In this document: one piece after another, positions 1 to 13,200 of the stretch
Layout: every line of letters starts with the position of its first letter
How positions within the stretch are numbered: position 1 is the first letter of the stretch
Position numbers and translations under genes: made by a program
NCBI GenBank assembly: GCA_004194705.1
Contig: SADC01000138.1
Location: 180,242 to 244,241, forward strand
Length of the DNA: 64,000 bases
Origin: Ditylenchus dipsaci
Taxonomy: Eukaryota; Nematoda; Chromadorea; Rhabditida; Anguinidae
Direction: 5' to 3'
Notes under the pieces: generated by a model
What the model was told of the DNA's origin: nothing
Seen by the model: the letters and a program-made list of their open reading frames with translations, nothing else
Databases searched by the model: none

Positions 1-3000
1 GAGGATGGAGACAAAGACTCTGATGTCAGTGATGAAGAAGCCAATGATGATGCACCACGTAAGTTAGCCATTGTATATCACCCACATTTTGAGTGCATAA
101 TCATGTTTTCGAAGAGCAGTTTTACAGTCCTAACAAATTATGATAAAAATGCAGCTGGATGCCTACAGATTTTCAAGTGGTGTGGCATAATTTCATACCA
201 CACACGCACTTATAATATACTTAAATAACCGCCAGTAATATAGCTTCCGAGTGATAATAAGCAAATGCTTTTTCGATTTGTAAAGTTGCAAGAATTCACC
301 GCTTGTTTGTTGGGGTGGGGATTTACAAAATGTTCTACTCTGACTTTCTGCGATCATAACTTTGTGTAGAGATGATTTTCAGCAAAATCTTTTAAGGGAA
401 AAGAACGACCAGGATCTGGCCATTTTTTTCACTACTATTTTTAAAATCGTGACAAAATGTACAAAATTAATATATAAGTTGTAACACGAATTTTCCATAA
501 CGTTATATCTGCTAGATAAATGCTCAATTCTAACACCAGATTCGGGTTCAGCGTAGTCAATTTAGTCAATTAAACTGCTTTTTAAATAAAAAGTCACTGT
601 TAAATTTTAAATTCCGCTGAAGACAATAAATATTCAAATTTAAAAATCAAATATTATTGTCTTGAGTGAAATTGGAAATTTGAAATTTTACAGTGACTTT
701 ATATTATAAAAAGCAGGAGTATAAGCAATTGACCACGCTAAACACGAATCCGGTGTCAGAGTCAAGGCTTTTCTTAGCAGATAAAAAGTTATGGAAAATT
801 CGTCTTACTATTTATATATTAATTTTGTACATTTTGTCACGATTTTATAATTGGATCCTACCTCATTTAGTTTCAAAATAATTGTCCGATTCTGGTCGTT
901 ATTTTGGTGCATAGACGTTTGGCGAATATGAAACTTTTTTCAAATTCGCGAAACGTTTGGCGAATTTGAAACTCAAAAGAGTAAAATATCTCTAAGGGTA
1001 TATATGGAGATACTTATTTAGACATATTAAGGGTATTTGGCCGCTTCGCGGCCAAAGTCCAGCACACTCCACATTGCAAGGGATAGGGGTACATACATGT
1101 GTTAACCCCTGACCCTTGCAATGTGGAATATGCTAGACTTTGGCCATCACATTCAGCCAAATACCCTTGATATGTCTAAATAAGTATCTCCATATATACC
1201 CTTAGAGATATTTTACTCTTTTGAGTTTCAAATTCGCCAAACGTTTCGCGAATTTGAAAAAAGTTTCATATTCGCCAAACGTCTATACCCCGTTATTTTC
1301 TTTGAAAGCATTTAGCTTTATATAATTACCACATAAAGTCATGGCTCACAGAAAGTCATAGTAGAACATGTTGTAAATCCCTACCCAACAAACAAGTGGT
1401 GATATATTGCAACTTTAAAAATCAAAAAAACTTATCATTGTCCGGAAGCCAAATTTCTGACGGTCATTTTAGTATATTATGAGTTTCGTTGTAGTATGAC
1501 AAACACGATGCACCACTTAAAAACCTGTAGGCATCCAGCTGACCATAAATAATTTGTTACCTTCGGCACCACTTTTCACCAAGTTGGTCACAAATCGTAC
1601 TCAACGTTTAACAAGGGAGATGAGCTGCAATTAGAGTGATAATTTTTCTGTGGTCACCATTTTGAGTAAGGGGGTGTTGCATACTTAGGATAAATACAGT
1701 TAACATGGCTCAAATGTACTTTAATTTTGAATTTTCTCATTTTTTTTGAAGACACTAAACTTTTTTTAATTTTCAAACAGCACACTTTACATTTTATTTT
1801 ATTTCTTCTTTTAAAAGCAACATTTTTAGTTAGCTTTCTAATATTTTGAGTGCATTCTGATTTTCGTTCTTAGCTACTCAACCTGTTCCTCCTTTAACCA
1901 CCATCCTACTACTCACTATTTATTAGCAATTTAGTGGCGTCCATTCATGCAACCATGGGTCTTTTTTGCCATTGTATGCCAATTTCTTTTTTCTATCGCT
2001 TTAGTTTTTGTTGTTGTTGTGGTGGTAGTGCACATACTGCAACTTGCAGTGGTATTTGTTGTTGCTTGTTTGTATTCGTAAAACCTTTTTTTTTGTCAAA
2101 CCGATTCGCATTGCAAGTAAATAATATAAATTAAATTTTTTTAGCCAACCCCAAAATTGCGCCGGCCAACTTGTGGAACTCTAAAAATGTAATAAAAAAG
2201 TTTCTTGTTTTCGTTAAATTGATGAATTGCAGATAGTGGAGTTCAAAAACACCATTCGCAAAGAAGGTCCAGAAGGTATTCTGAAGGTTGGACACGGCGA
2301 AACAGTGACGGTAAGCACCTATATCTACAGATACTAGTTGTTTTAACCGAGTCGTGTAACAGGCTTTCAAATTTGTACAGCCCAAAAATTTAAATTTCAA
2401 CTTGTAGACCTTTTTTCACTTACAACAGCAAGTATTTCGGGAGTGAGGGTCGGGCGAAAAATATACAGCACTATCAAATCACCTGGAGAAACGTTAATTA
2501 TTAGTATACTGGTTTTTAAATTTCAATTTTAGGTGAGAGTGCCTACGCACGAAGAGGGCAAGTCGTTGTTCTGGGAGTTCGCCACTGACTATTACGACAT
2601 TGGCTTCGGAGTCTACTTCGAGTGGACCATAGCTGAGAGTAACCAAGTGACTGTGCATATTTCCGAGTCTTCTGATGAAGAGTTTGACGAAGAGGCTGAG
2701 GTAGGTACTCGAACATTTTTGGGGCGTTAGTCATAATTTTTCTCCTATGAAGAGACACAATTTTCCCCATATTTAATTTACTTTTCTTAGCAACCCAATG
2801 CTTATTCAGGCAGTAGTGGAGCTCCAAGCAACGATGTAGAAGGGGGATCTGGTAATGGGGGACCACGCCAGAAGCCGAGAGACCCCAATAAGCCGCTGGT
2901 GGACGAGGTTATCCGGTGTTCAGACGGGATTGTCATGAAGAGGTAATAGGCAACAACTATATCCCTATTTATAACCCTCCATATTGGTTGCAGGTATTCG

Positions 3001-3110
3001 CGGGTTCTCACGAGTACCCAGGACGAGGAGTCTATCTGCTCAAATTCGACAACTCCTTCTCCTTGTGGCGTTCCAAAACCTTGTACTATCGAGTATTCTA
3101 CAGCAAGTGA
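1..3110 (+). CDS. ACBD3: ACBD3/GCP60-like Golgi GOLD-domain protein, 3' part
   Basis: Partial gene entering from the left edge. Exons seen: 1-58 (acidic linker), 2233-2310, 2533-2700, 2791-2942 and 2994-3110 (stop TGA 3108-3110). The last four form the C-terminal GOLD domain, with family hallmarks [40 protein letters not shown] and LWRSK..YYRV. In animals ACBD3 sits on the cytosolic face of the Golgi, where the GOLD domain binds giantin and the central region recruits PI4KB; the acyl-CoA-binding N terminus lies outside the window. Exon 2791-2942 is 152 nt although both flanking introns are phase 0. A missing base near 2913-2915 shifts the frame between DEVI and [10 protein letters not shown]. 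The join between exon 58 and 2233 is not resolved, and a further exon may lie in between. Identity is firm from the GOLD domain. Confidence 0.88.
132..1559. mobile_element. Long foldback element in an ACBD3 intron
   Basis: Imperfect inverted arms: about 132-560 pairs with about 1310-1559, for example AACAAATTATG..GCAGCTGG against CAGCTGACC..AATTTGTT. The central region holds a motif (ACACCAGATTCGGGTTCAGC at 533-552) shared with the palindromes at 12218-13423 and 39692-41884. A second element (906-1291) is inserted inside it. No coding potential seen. Confidence 0.65.
906..1291. mobile_element. hAT-like MITE with GGCGAA word, 8-bp TSD
   Basis: 386-bp hairpin-forming element flanked by a perfect 8-bp duplication GTTATTTT (898-905 and 1292-1299). 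Tips are GGTGCATAGACG on the left and CGTCTATACCCC on the right. Each arm repeats AACGTTT flanked by GGCGAA/TTCGCG. The core has ATTTGGCCGCTTCGCGGCC and a long inverted repeat. A homologous element with another word lies at 61905-62289. Confidence 0.85.
2911..2920 (+). other. One-base frameshift in the ACBD3-like GOLD exon
   Basis: The upstream frame reads DEVI and the conserved continuation [10 protein letters not shown] lies in another frame. Exon length is 152 nt, where 153 would keep both phase-0 junctions. One missing C in a short C run explains it. It is either a sequencing/assembly error or a real disabling indel; the remaining exons look intact, which favours error. Confidence 0.75.
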
Positions 3111-3272
3111 TCATGCATCGAGTGAATTATCCTATTATTATATGCCCCCCCCTCCACGCGCAATCTGACTTATGTTGATGATGGATAAACCGAATTTATA
3201 TCAAGCTGATTTCTAACTAATATTTATTTCTAAATTTTGTCAATTATATTTTTTCATCGTAACAGGATGTTA

Positions 3273-3278
3273 AATAAA
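3273..3278 (+). terminator. Poly(A) signal of the ACBD3-like gene
   Basis: AATAAA lies 163 nt downstream of the stop codon, in AT-rich 3' UTR. A second overlapping AATAAA follows directly. Confidence 0.5.
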
Positions 3279-3489
3279 TAAAAACTAGTTTAGACTAGAA
3301 ATGAAATAAATAACTTTTGCAGTTTGCCACTGGAAGAATTCAGTGGTCATTCAACATGACCCGAAAAACCTACCTCAGGACATTTAATTCCGAATTATGA
3401 AAACTAGGATGATGAGAGGCGTAGTGACTACTTTTGAATTTGAAGATTTTGAAACCCATCTATTTTTTGTAATTTTTATGAATAAAAAA

Positions 3490-3865
3490 TTTTTGCAACC
3501 CATCACAGAGTGCTAGTCACAATAGGGTCAACGCACGACTTTTCTGCCAACATATTGGGTTGAAAGGAAATTTTTGCGTTGATTCTTTTTTTGGTTTTAC
3601 TCTCTGATGTGTTTCAAAAAAATTTATTCATAATAATTAACCTAAAATCATTTGATAGGTTTCAAAATTAAATTTTCAGAAGGAAAATTTTAAATTTGAA
3701 ACCTATCAACTTATAAAACTTCAGTGATTCTTTAAGAATTTAAATTATGGACCTATGAATAAATTTTTGAAGTTTCTTTATACATATAAAAGTATGAAAT
3801 CCGTCACAGAATGAAATCAAAAAGAGGATTAACGCAGAAATTTTTTCCAACCCAACAATACTGCG
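3490..3865. mobile_element. Degenerate foldback MITE
   Basis: Inverted similarity between about 3495-3600 (CCCATCACAGAG..GGTCAACGCA) and 3795-3860 (CCGTCACAGAATG..GATTAACGCAG), with an inner inverted repeat of TTTGAAACCTATCAA. Non-coding. Confidence 0.4.
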
Positions 3866-3876
3866 TAATAATAATA

Positions 3877-3960
3877 CAGTCGAACCTATATGTTTCAATC
3901 CTCTATGTTGCGTCCGGGAAGGGCCGGTCCCTTGTGGGATGCAACATAGAGTTTTGACTG
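3877..3960. mobile_element. CAGTC-ended pogo-like micro-MITE
   Basis: 84 bp, starting CAGTCGAACC and ending TTTTGACTG, flanked by TA on both sides. The word CTATGTTGC recurs inverted as GCAACATAG. Belongs with the other CAGTC elements in the window. Confidence 0.75.
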
Positions 3961-4208
3961 TAAGACTACAGTCGACTCTCAATCGAACGACTGAAAAAAT
4001 GTGATTCACTTATCCGACACTCTTTTTAGGACTGCACAATATTTGCAAAAGTCTTCGAAAATCGTAAAGTTGATATGGTTTTTTCATAAATCGTCTGTGC
4101 TCTACTAGATGTATTGGCTAATTGTGCTAGTCCACTACCATATATATATTCTAAATTATACACGTATTTATACAGATAAACAAGCAACCAAAATATCAAT
4201 TGTTGTAT

Positions 4209-7200
4209 TCAGTCAGGACTGCTGAGTTCATCTATTTCAGATGGTTTGTCTTGTTCTATAACCACATCTTGAACTTGCTCGTTGCCTAGCAACCAGTAGG
4301 TTATCTTTTCTCCTTTGCCCTGAATACATTAATTTACAAACCCAAAATGTAAAAAGACTTCTGATCATACTTTGACATTGATCAGACCCCTTTTTTCAGT
4401 GCACAACTTGTCCCCTCGGGAGACCAGTAGGTCGTGCAAATCTCCGCTGATTTGGATTTTCTCGGGTTCCCCACTGCTTTCCATCCTGGACGCCATGTTC
4501 ACCTTTAATATTATTAACAGCCGTCAAGTTTCTAAAATATTTTGACAAAAAAAACTACCGTGTCACCAAACAAGCAATATCTGAAAATGCAATTAATTGA
4601 GACTGAAGATATTTTCAATCAAGTTTTGATCACCTTGGAGCTGTTAGGCCGACAACTCCTGCAGCTAGTGGTCCACTGTGCATGCCCCACCTAGCTTGCC
4701 TGAATTAATGTTTTCACCATTCCATTCGATTTGTAGTTATATATAAGGGAAGTTTCAAGCTCTTTTTTAGTAGTAAACTTTTTATGATCCACAGGGTAGT
4801 CCGTCCAAGATTACCAAGGAAATCCAATTTTTTGGTTATTTACTAAAAAATCATGATCGAAAATAAAAAGTCATCATCGGAAAGAGCGATGATTTTGCCA
4901 AATTTATAAACTACGCGCAAGGCGCGAGAAAGTCTTACATCTTGTGTTCAGGCATCTGAAAATGAATTAGGTCAGCTTTTTAACTTTTTTACATCGTGGG
5001 TCATTGAAAAAACCCTTAATTTATTCTTACTATAACTTTTTTAATTTGCAGAACATCGATTAGATCTTTTTTATTTAAAAACTGAATAGATAAGAAGTCA
5101 AATGACACCGAACATGCAACAACCAACATTTTAGCACTATAATGTAGAGCAGTTCAAGAGCTGAAACCCCATTTCACAGAATAATTTTCAAAAAAACTGA
5201 GTCTTGACATGTGGCCTTTTGAAAAAATCGATTTCTTTGAAAAATGACAAAATTCCAAGTTTTCCGTTTTTTCGGACTTCGACCATTAAAAAAGGATTTT
5301 TCGCGAGGGCCACATTGTAATACTCAGATTTTCAAAAATTATTCTGCAAAATGGGTTGTGTAGCTCTTGAACTGCGCTACAACTTAGTGCTCAAATGTTG
5401 TGTAAAATACTCAATTAAACATTTGACTTGTGAAAGTGATGAAAATGAGCGTCGTTATTTTTGTCTATTAAAATTCGGGTGAGTTAAACAAAGGTTGCTT
5501 TGCATTTTTGGTGTCGTTCAATTTCTCATCCATTAAGCTTTATCCTAAAAAAAGTTCTCATCAAAGTAATTGAAATTAAAAAAGTTATGGCAAAAATAAA
5601 ACAGGGTGTATACAGGGTGCGCAAAAGGTCCTGACATGGATTTTAAATGCAGTTTTTTGTTTTTTGATCATTATTTTAAAATTATGCTTCGTACATGTTG
5701 TTCTCCATTAAATTCTGCGTCTAACTAGTATTTGACGTCTAATCTTTTTGAAAAAAAATGAGCGTCAACCAGCAACGAATGTAAATCATTGGAATGCATC
5801 AGCGAGGCATGTATTTTAAGTTCAATTGTTTGATTCAGGATTTAGAGTTATGCCAACATCTTAGCACTGTGTTGTAGCTCAGTTCAAGAGCTACAAACCC
5901 ATTATACAGAATATTTTTTGAATATCTGAGTGTTAAGATATGGCTTTCTAAAAAAAAAATTTTAATCACCAAAAAACGAAAATTTGGTTGAAGGGTTTTG
6001 GTCATTTTTTTTAAAGTTTATTTTTTCTCAACACTCAGATTTTCAAAAATCATTCTATTAAATGGGTTTTGTAGCCCTTGGACTCCGCTATATGATAGTG
6101 TTAAAATGTTGGCCTACCGCTAAAACCTGAATAAAACTATTGGTCACTTAAAGTGATGAAAATACATGCCTCGCTAAGGCATTCCAATGATTTCAACTCG
6201 TTGCTTGTTGACGCTCATTTTTCCTGAAAAGATCAGATGTCAAATACTAGTTAGACGCAGAATTTAAGGGAAAACAACATGTACGAAACATATTTTCAAA
6301 ATATTGATCAAAATACCAACAAAAACTGCATTTTAAATCCATGTCAGGACTTTTGACGCACCCTGTATATTCTAAACGACTTACATGAGGCAATTTGTAG
6401 GAAAGCAGGTAATGCCTCATTTTCAAGGCAATTTGGGAGATCACATTAGCATGTTCAGTCCCATTTTCCTTAGGCGCTCCAGAAACGACCATGTAAGCAT
6501 CTCCAATTGTCTCTACCTTGAAGGCATCCATTTGACCTACAAATATTGAAAAAAGAGAACATTAAACTTTGGTTATTTAGGAACTAACAAGTTACCAATA
6601 ATATCGTCATAGCCAGTGAACAGATCATTCAGAAAATTGACAATCTCCACTGGGGTGGACTCGGCACAAATGTTAGTAAATGAGACAATGTCTGTGAACA
6701 GCACACTGGCTGAAGTGAATGACCGAGGAATAACCTAGAAAAAAAACAGTGATTCATATTTGCAGGTCAAGTAAGGTGACCAATAACTACTACCGGTTTG
6801 CCTAGCTTTAAGTCACGAGCCACATCTCTAAAAATATTGCTTTTCGTTAAAAAAAATCACAGATCAATTTACTAAATGCAAGATCTTTATTTCTTTTTAT
6901 TTCAAGTTTTACTCTTTTACTCTAATAAGGCAAACTGTGTTGGTGTCGTCGCAATCGGAAAACCTTTTTTTCCTATCGATAGACCATTGAAAAATATTAT
7001 TTGACATAAATATCCGAAATTCCCCTTGGCTTGATTTTCTAAGGTAAATAAATCGTTTGAAAGTCGAAGAACTTGAAAACCGTATGTCAAAATTCGATAT
7101 TTAAAAAACGTGATGGACATTTGAAATCGTCAAAAATTATTGAAACATCTTAAAAATTCTGCATACACTTTGAACTTTGAACATTTTAACTTCAGCTCAT

Positions 7201-10200
7201 ACAATTTCTAATGCTTAAAGGTTGGCCAAAAAAATTCGGAAAATTTTGATTATAATATTTTTTATTTGAAACTTATTCCTACTTTGGTATCATTTGAGAG
7301 AGTAGTCTGTCAGCCCTCATTTGAGCCTCTTCTAGTAGTCTCGTTCTTTCCTTGACCTGTTTTTCAAGAGAATGGGCATGCTGGTCCATCATTGCAATGA
7401 CTGATGCGACCAGTCCCCCAGTTCTGCAAATCTTTCAGCTATCTTAAAAGTAAAGTGTGATATATGGAGTAACCTACACTTTGTACACAGTGCTAACCAT
7501 CTTCTTCACTTTCTTGACGGGTGGTCGACTTACTGGATTTTCTGACCAACAGGCTTTGATCAACGACAGAATGGCTGGGTGGTGTTCTTTGCCTAACATT
7601 TTAGGGAACTCCGGCCTCATTGGCTCTCTGCCAGCATTCTTTAGAACACTGATTACTGCTGAAAATCAAATTAACAGGTCATGCAATATTTTTGATCGGC
7701 AAGTAAATTTGGGTTAAAAAATATTTTTAATTCAGGATTGGTAGTTGGCCCAAATTTTTAACTTTGGGCCGAGTATGGCCAAAGTTGACAACTTTGGCAA
7801 ATGCGTATAAAAAATGTCAAGTTGATTCTTATAAAAATATACTTCCGACTCTCATCATACAGTCAACTCTTGCTACGCAGTCCACTCCTCAACGTCCAAC
7901 TTGAAAAACGTCCGAATTTGGAAAATCACTGCTGGAAAACATCTTAAAAACCTTAGCTATCTTTTCCTTAATGCGGTGGCCACCATGGAGGTGTGAAGTC
8001 GAAGTGTGAAGTCTTCGACTAGCCAGAGCTAGCCCACTTTGGCTCAAATTACGGGATAGAAGCGGCCAACTTCCCCTTTTTGGGTCCTTTACACGAAAAA
8101 AAACATAAATCTCAGTCATAAAAAACATATAACGAAATTTTGCTGACTTCACGCTTCGCAGTTCACACCTCCATTGTGTCCTCGGCATGAAGGGGGGGGG
8201 GCTGTATCTGCTTTCCGTATCTGGTCCTGCATGCAAATCGTTTAAATTCAAATTAAACCACATTTATAGGTTGCTTTTTCGAATTCCTCTGGGTGTAAAC
8301 TTTATTTTTTTCACATTTTATTAATTTTTTTGATACCAAAATGATTCTCAGAGTGTTGCGAACCCAGCTAGATAATCAGCTAAAGCCGAAACCTATATAA
8401 CCTATAGAGTCTACTCTCGATACAGTCAAACCTCGATTTAAGGACATCTGTACTTTTTTTGGTATAATTGAACCTCAAATAAAGGACACTCGATTTAAGG
8501 ACAGCAGTTTGGCCGGTCCCCAGGCTGTCCTTAAATCGAGGTTTGACTGTACAGTGTAGCTCGCGGGGATCGGAAAAATATGCACTATATCGAGAGTACA
8601 CTATATCGAAGGTTTCCGAACAAATCAGTCAATAGTATACACTAAATCAAGAGTTTTGCCTCAATGACAGAAAACCCCAATAAAAAACGTCTTTTTTCAA
8701 CAAGCAATATTAACGGTACCATCTTAGTAATACACTAATGGTTAGACGAGAAGTAACTAGTTATTTTTGCTTGTACGTTTACATTATCCTATATTTATTT
8801 TTTGGCTCTCTTCCTGAAAATATTCGTCCGATGCATCGGTAAGCACTGCAGAATCAGCAGGATTCGGCAAAGCAAACGCACTCTAAGCTTGCAACCGGCT
8901 AGTTGGTTGTTCCACCTTCACTGCTTTGGCTTCAATTGCCTGATTTGGCCCTGTCGCCCCTTTCACGACATTTTTTTCGGTTCTCCCAGCCTCGGCAAAA
9001 AAAGATGAAAACCAAGAATTTGAGCTTGTAGATCGTTGCACCCTCTAATTAAGCAATTTAGTGGTTTCATTTTTGGCAACCTAAATTATTGATTTTTTTA
9101 TCGTTTAAAGTACTCACACTTCGATTTTTTCAAGAACTCATTGTTCAATTTACAAAAAAAACAGATGAATTTACATTTTAGAAACAGCAATTTTATTGAA
9201 AATAAGAAACATACACTATATCAAGAGTCGTTTCCTTTGTTGGGACCGAGAAAAATGTACACTATATCGAGAGTTTCACTGTATCGAGAGTGCACTATAT
9301 CGAAGGTATAATTGCTTATGTTTTTAAATTAACCAACCAAATCGCATAAAATATATCCTGTATCGAGAGTTACACTATATCGAGAGTGCACTGTATAATA
9401 TAAATCGAAGTATGGCTTTTTTGATGGAAATATAAAATTAATAAAAAATTTCGAAACAGCAAATACCTAAAAGAAAACGCCATTGGTAGAAAATTTAATT
9501 TTTTGACATATTCTTAATTTGAACTAAAGTTTTTATATTTTTGATTTTCGCTGTCTTTATATACGATTTCGAAAATCTTTGAATTTCGATTTTAACTTCT
9601 GCTTCGATTTGCTTTGGCTTCCTTCTTTCCTTGACTAACTACCAATGATGTCTTCTGTTAACTTACATCTTTGATCTTTGTCCAATTTATTCCTCGAGTC
9701 TAAGTTTAATTGTATATTCGATGGCCATATTTTTATCTCCCACCGGTTTACATATTTTTCACACACAAAAATTGAAAAACACACAAGTTCACCTTTAAAT
9801 TAAAAAAATTGCTCAAATTAGCAACTACGAAATCTAATGTGCTGACTATGTTAATTTCAGTGTTATTAAGCTCTCCAAGCTAAACTCGGCAAAAAATGAG
9901 TGCACAAAAGTTGAGTCTAAATACCACTACAAACACTAATTTTAGAGTGGAAAGTATGGCTATTTTCGAAGCCCATTATTAGTAATCCTCAACAAAGAAG
10001 TGACTACGGAAAAGTACAATAGCATACAGAAAAAAAACTTTTTATTGTATAAATTTTTGTAGCTTAGGATAGGGAAACTTGTTTACTTTAAAAATGAATT
10101 TGTCTGCAAATAAGGGGCCCTCTGAAGTAAACAATTGCTCGATAAGTTATTTTCAGACAGCAATTTATTAAATAAGGAAGAGGCAATTGAACTTGGGTGA

Positions 10201-13200
10201 AGGTTGATACCGACGAGCTGTAAGCAAGACTGCTCAACGATTAGGTACAAATTGTGATTGGGTATACTTTTTTTGACTCTCGCCTTTCGGTGCTCAGTTT
10301 GTGACACACGTGGTAAAGCCCGTCTTAACAAATGCTGGACCACTCTGCGCCTCAGTTTGATATTTTTTAGTAAAAAATGGACAAGTATTTTTTCTACCTT
10401 CTTTTCGGATTAAAAATGCCTTCTTTTTTCCTTTTAGTCATAGAGGCAAATATTTTCAAAGTTTGAACACCATCATGTAGCCCTACTTTTCTAGTTTCGA
10501 ACGGCGTATTATTTGTTGCAACATGATTGCGAAATCTTTGCAAAAAAAATTGAAGTATGAAGAAAGTCGGAAAAATGATTTAATTCATACTTATATCTAT
10601 TTTGGGCTAGCGTTTGAGAAGATGTTGCAACAAACAATACGTTGTCAGAAACTAGAAAAGCAGTGCTACACGATGGTGTTATCACGTAAAAAAATTGTTC
10701 AGATATTTGCCTCTTCGAGTAAAAGGAAAAAAGAAGGCGCTTTTGAGCCAAGAAGAAGGCACTTTTGATTCAAAAAGAAGGCAGAAAAAAGATTTATCCA
10801 TAAAAAATACAAAAACAGTCGAAAAAAACCAATAAGTCAATACTGTTCCCAATCACAGTTTGTACCCTATCGCTGTTTTGCCTTAAGAAAATGCAAAAGA
10901 ACTCTCACCTTTCTTTGGCAGATTGACTTCAGAGAAGGGTTGCCTTCGAAACAGCACTTCATACATGACCATGGCCAGAGAGTAAACATCAGCCACTCTT
11001 CCCTGGTTTCTGAAACGGCTCTGCTCAGACTTGCCCATCCTCAGCATTCTGCAAAATAGATTGACACAATTACAAACAAAGAGCCTCAGAAAAACTAACC
11101 TAGTCCTTGTGGGTGGAGTATTTCGCAAGAATTCAGGAGCTCGGTAAAGGGTATCGTCAACTGAAATGCAGCTTTGGTTGAAGGTTTCATACTTTTAAAA
11201 CTGACCACCTTCGACATATTCATTGGAATATTCCCTGGCCTTCTCATTCGCTGCATTAGTGTTATTGTTGTTGTTGACATCTTGCACATAGTCAGCAATA
11301 ATGCCAGCCTTTTTCCACTCGTCCAGCAAGTCTTCCACGCCCACAGAAACTATTTTAACAATGAAATTGGCATCAATGACACAATTGCTGGTTGTTAAGT
11401 TTCCGTGGTATCCTGCAAAGAAACTGGCGGTATTAGGGAAGGGGTAATGATTCAATTATCGGGAGCAGGGTTCGATGGCGGGACCAGGGTTGTATCAGAA
11501 ATTTTTGTGTCCGGTTTTCGGCCTGTTTCAAAGAGCGATGTTCAAATAGTGTACAGTCAACTCTATCCAACCATCCCAACCCTCCATAGTGCACACCCAA
11601 GGGACCGGCGCCAAGTGTACACTATGGCGGGGGAGGGGGTGCACTATAGAGGGAGTTGACTGTATGCTGGCCAACCACATCGGGACCGGGTGTGCACTAT
11701 GGCGGGGATGTACACTATGGTGGGTGTAAACTATGGAGGGAGACCGAAAAACCTCACCATGCTGCCCAAATTTTACAAACAAAAACTACCAAAGGGAGAA
11801 CTGTGCAGATATTCCAAACCCTAAAATAGAAAATACAGAAAATATTCAAAAAATCCATGAACAATTACACTGATAATATCCCTGAGAAAAGCAGTTTTGA
11901 AGTTAGCATCCATTCGCATCTCTAAATCGCTTTTATACTCAAAATTATCCGAGACACAAAATGAAAATTGACCAGTATTGTGCAAGTAGTCACTCAAAGT
12001 ACCCCTGCTACAGTACTTCCAGAGCACCAGCAATTCATTAGTCTGATTGTTACAGCACATGCCAACCAAAGGGTTGATGTTGTCATGTACCAAGTTTTTC
12101 ATCTTAAACACAAATTGTGATTTTAATTTTCAGGAGTCCTTCTTTTTGAAGGAGTAGTTATGCGGAAATACCCGATCAGGAACTCAGAAAATGACTTGTT
12201 GGAATTCCAAGATGGGATTAACACGCCCAGGCCTGACTGTAAGACCAGCACATTCTGGTGCAGAATTTTATGGAAAATCTTTCTATCGCGGTCGATTTTT
12301 TTAGAAGGGCAACTTTTCCGCTGAAACTGTCATTTTTTAGAAACAACTGAAATGACTGGAAGGTTTTGTGAAAAGGTCTGTGGCTTTTGATGCAATAACC
12401 ATTCACATACCTACAATATCTTATTTTGTAGGAGAAGTAATGAGCTTTCTAACGCATATTTAAGTTTTTATGTTTGTTAAGTATATCGCTAAATAAATGC
12501 ATTTCAAAATTAGGTGTCATTTTTCACTCACAAAATTTTCGTGAAAAAATGGATGTAACTTTTTTACAATGTCAAAGCACTATATATGATCAACAAAAAA
12601 AGAAAGAGTGGATAATGGCGGTCATTTTGACACCAGATGCAGCAATAGTTTATAATGCTGCATTACAAAATATGCAAAAGTAAAATATAGGGTGTAACAC
12701 CATTTCCCTTAACTTTTTTGCTGCTAGCCAAACTGTCGATTCTGACACCGGATTCATGTTGAGCATGGTCAATTTCTTTATAAAACTGCTCTTGGAATAC
12801 CGAAAACACTGTCAAATTTAAAATTCCGCTCAAGGCAATAAATACTCAAATTTGAAAATTAAATGTTTTTTGTCAGTGTTTTTGGTATTTCAGCAGAAAA
12901 AAGTTAAGGCAATTTGTGTTACACCTTATATTTTAATTTTGCATATTTTGTAACCATATTATTATAAACTATTGCTGCATCTGGTGTCAAAATGACCGCC
13001 ACTATCCACTCTTTCTTTTTTTGTTGATCATATATAGTGGTATATATAGTCATATATAGTGCTTTGCCATTGTGAGAAAACTTACATCCATTTTTTCACG
13101 AAAATTTTGTGAGTGAAAAATGACACCTAATTTTGAAATGCATTTATTTAGCGATATACTTAAGAAAAATGAAAACTTAAACATGCGTTAGAAAGCTCAT

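Noticed and set aside
6917..7120. Minus-strand 67-codon ORF between cyclase exons
   Set aside because: Lies in an intron bounded by phase-matched exons and has no resemblance to cyclases.
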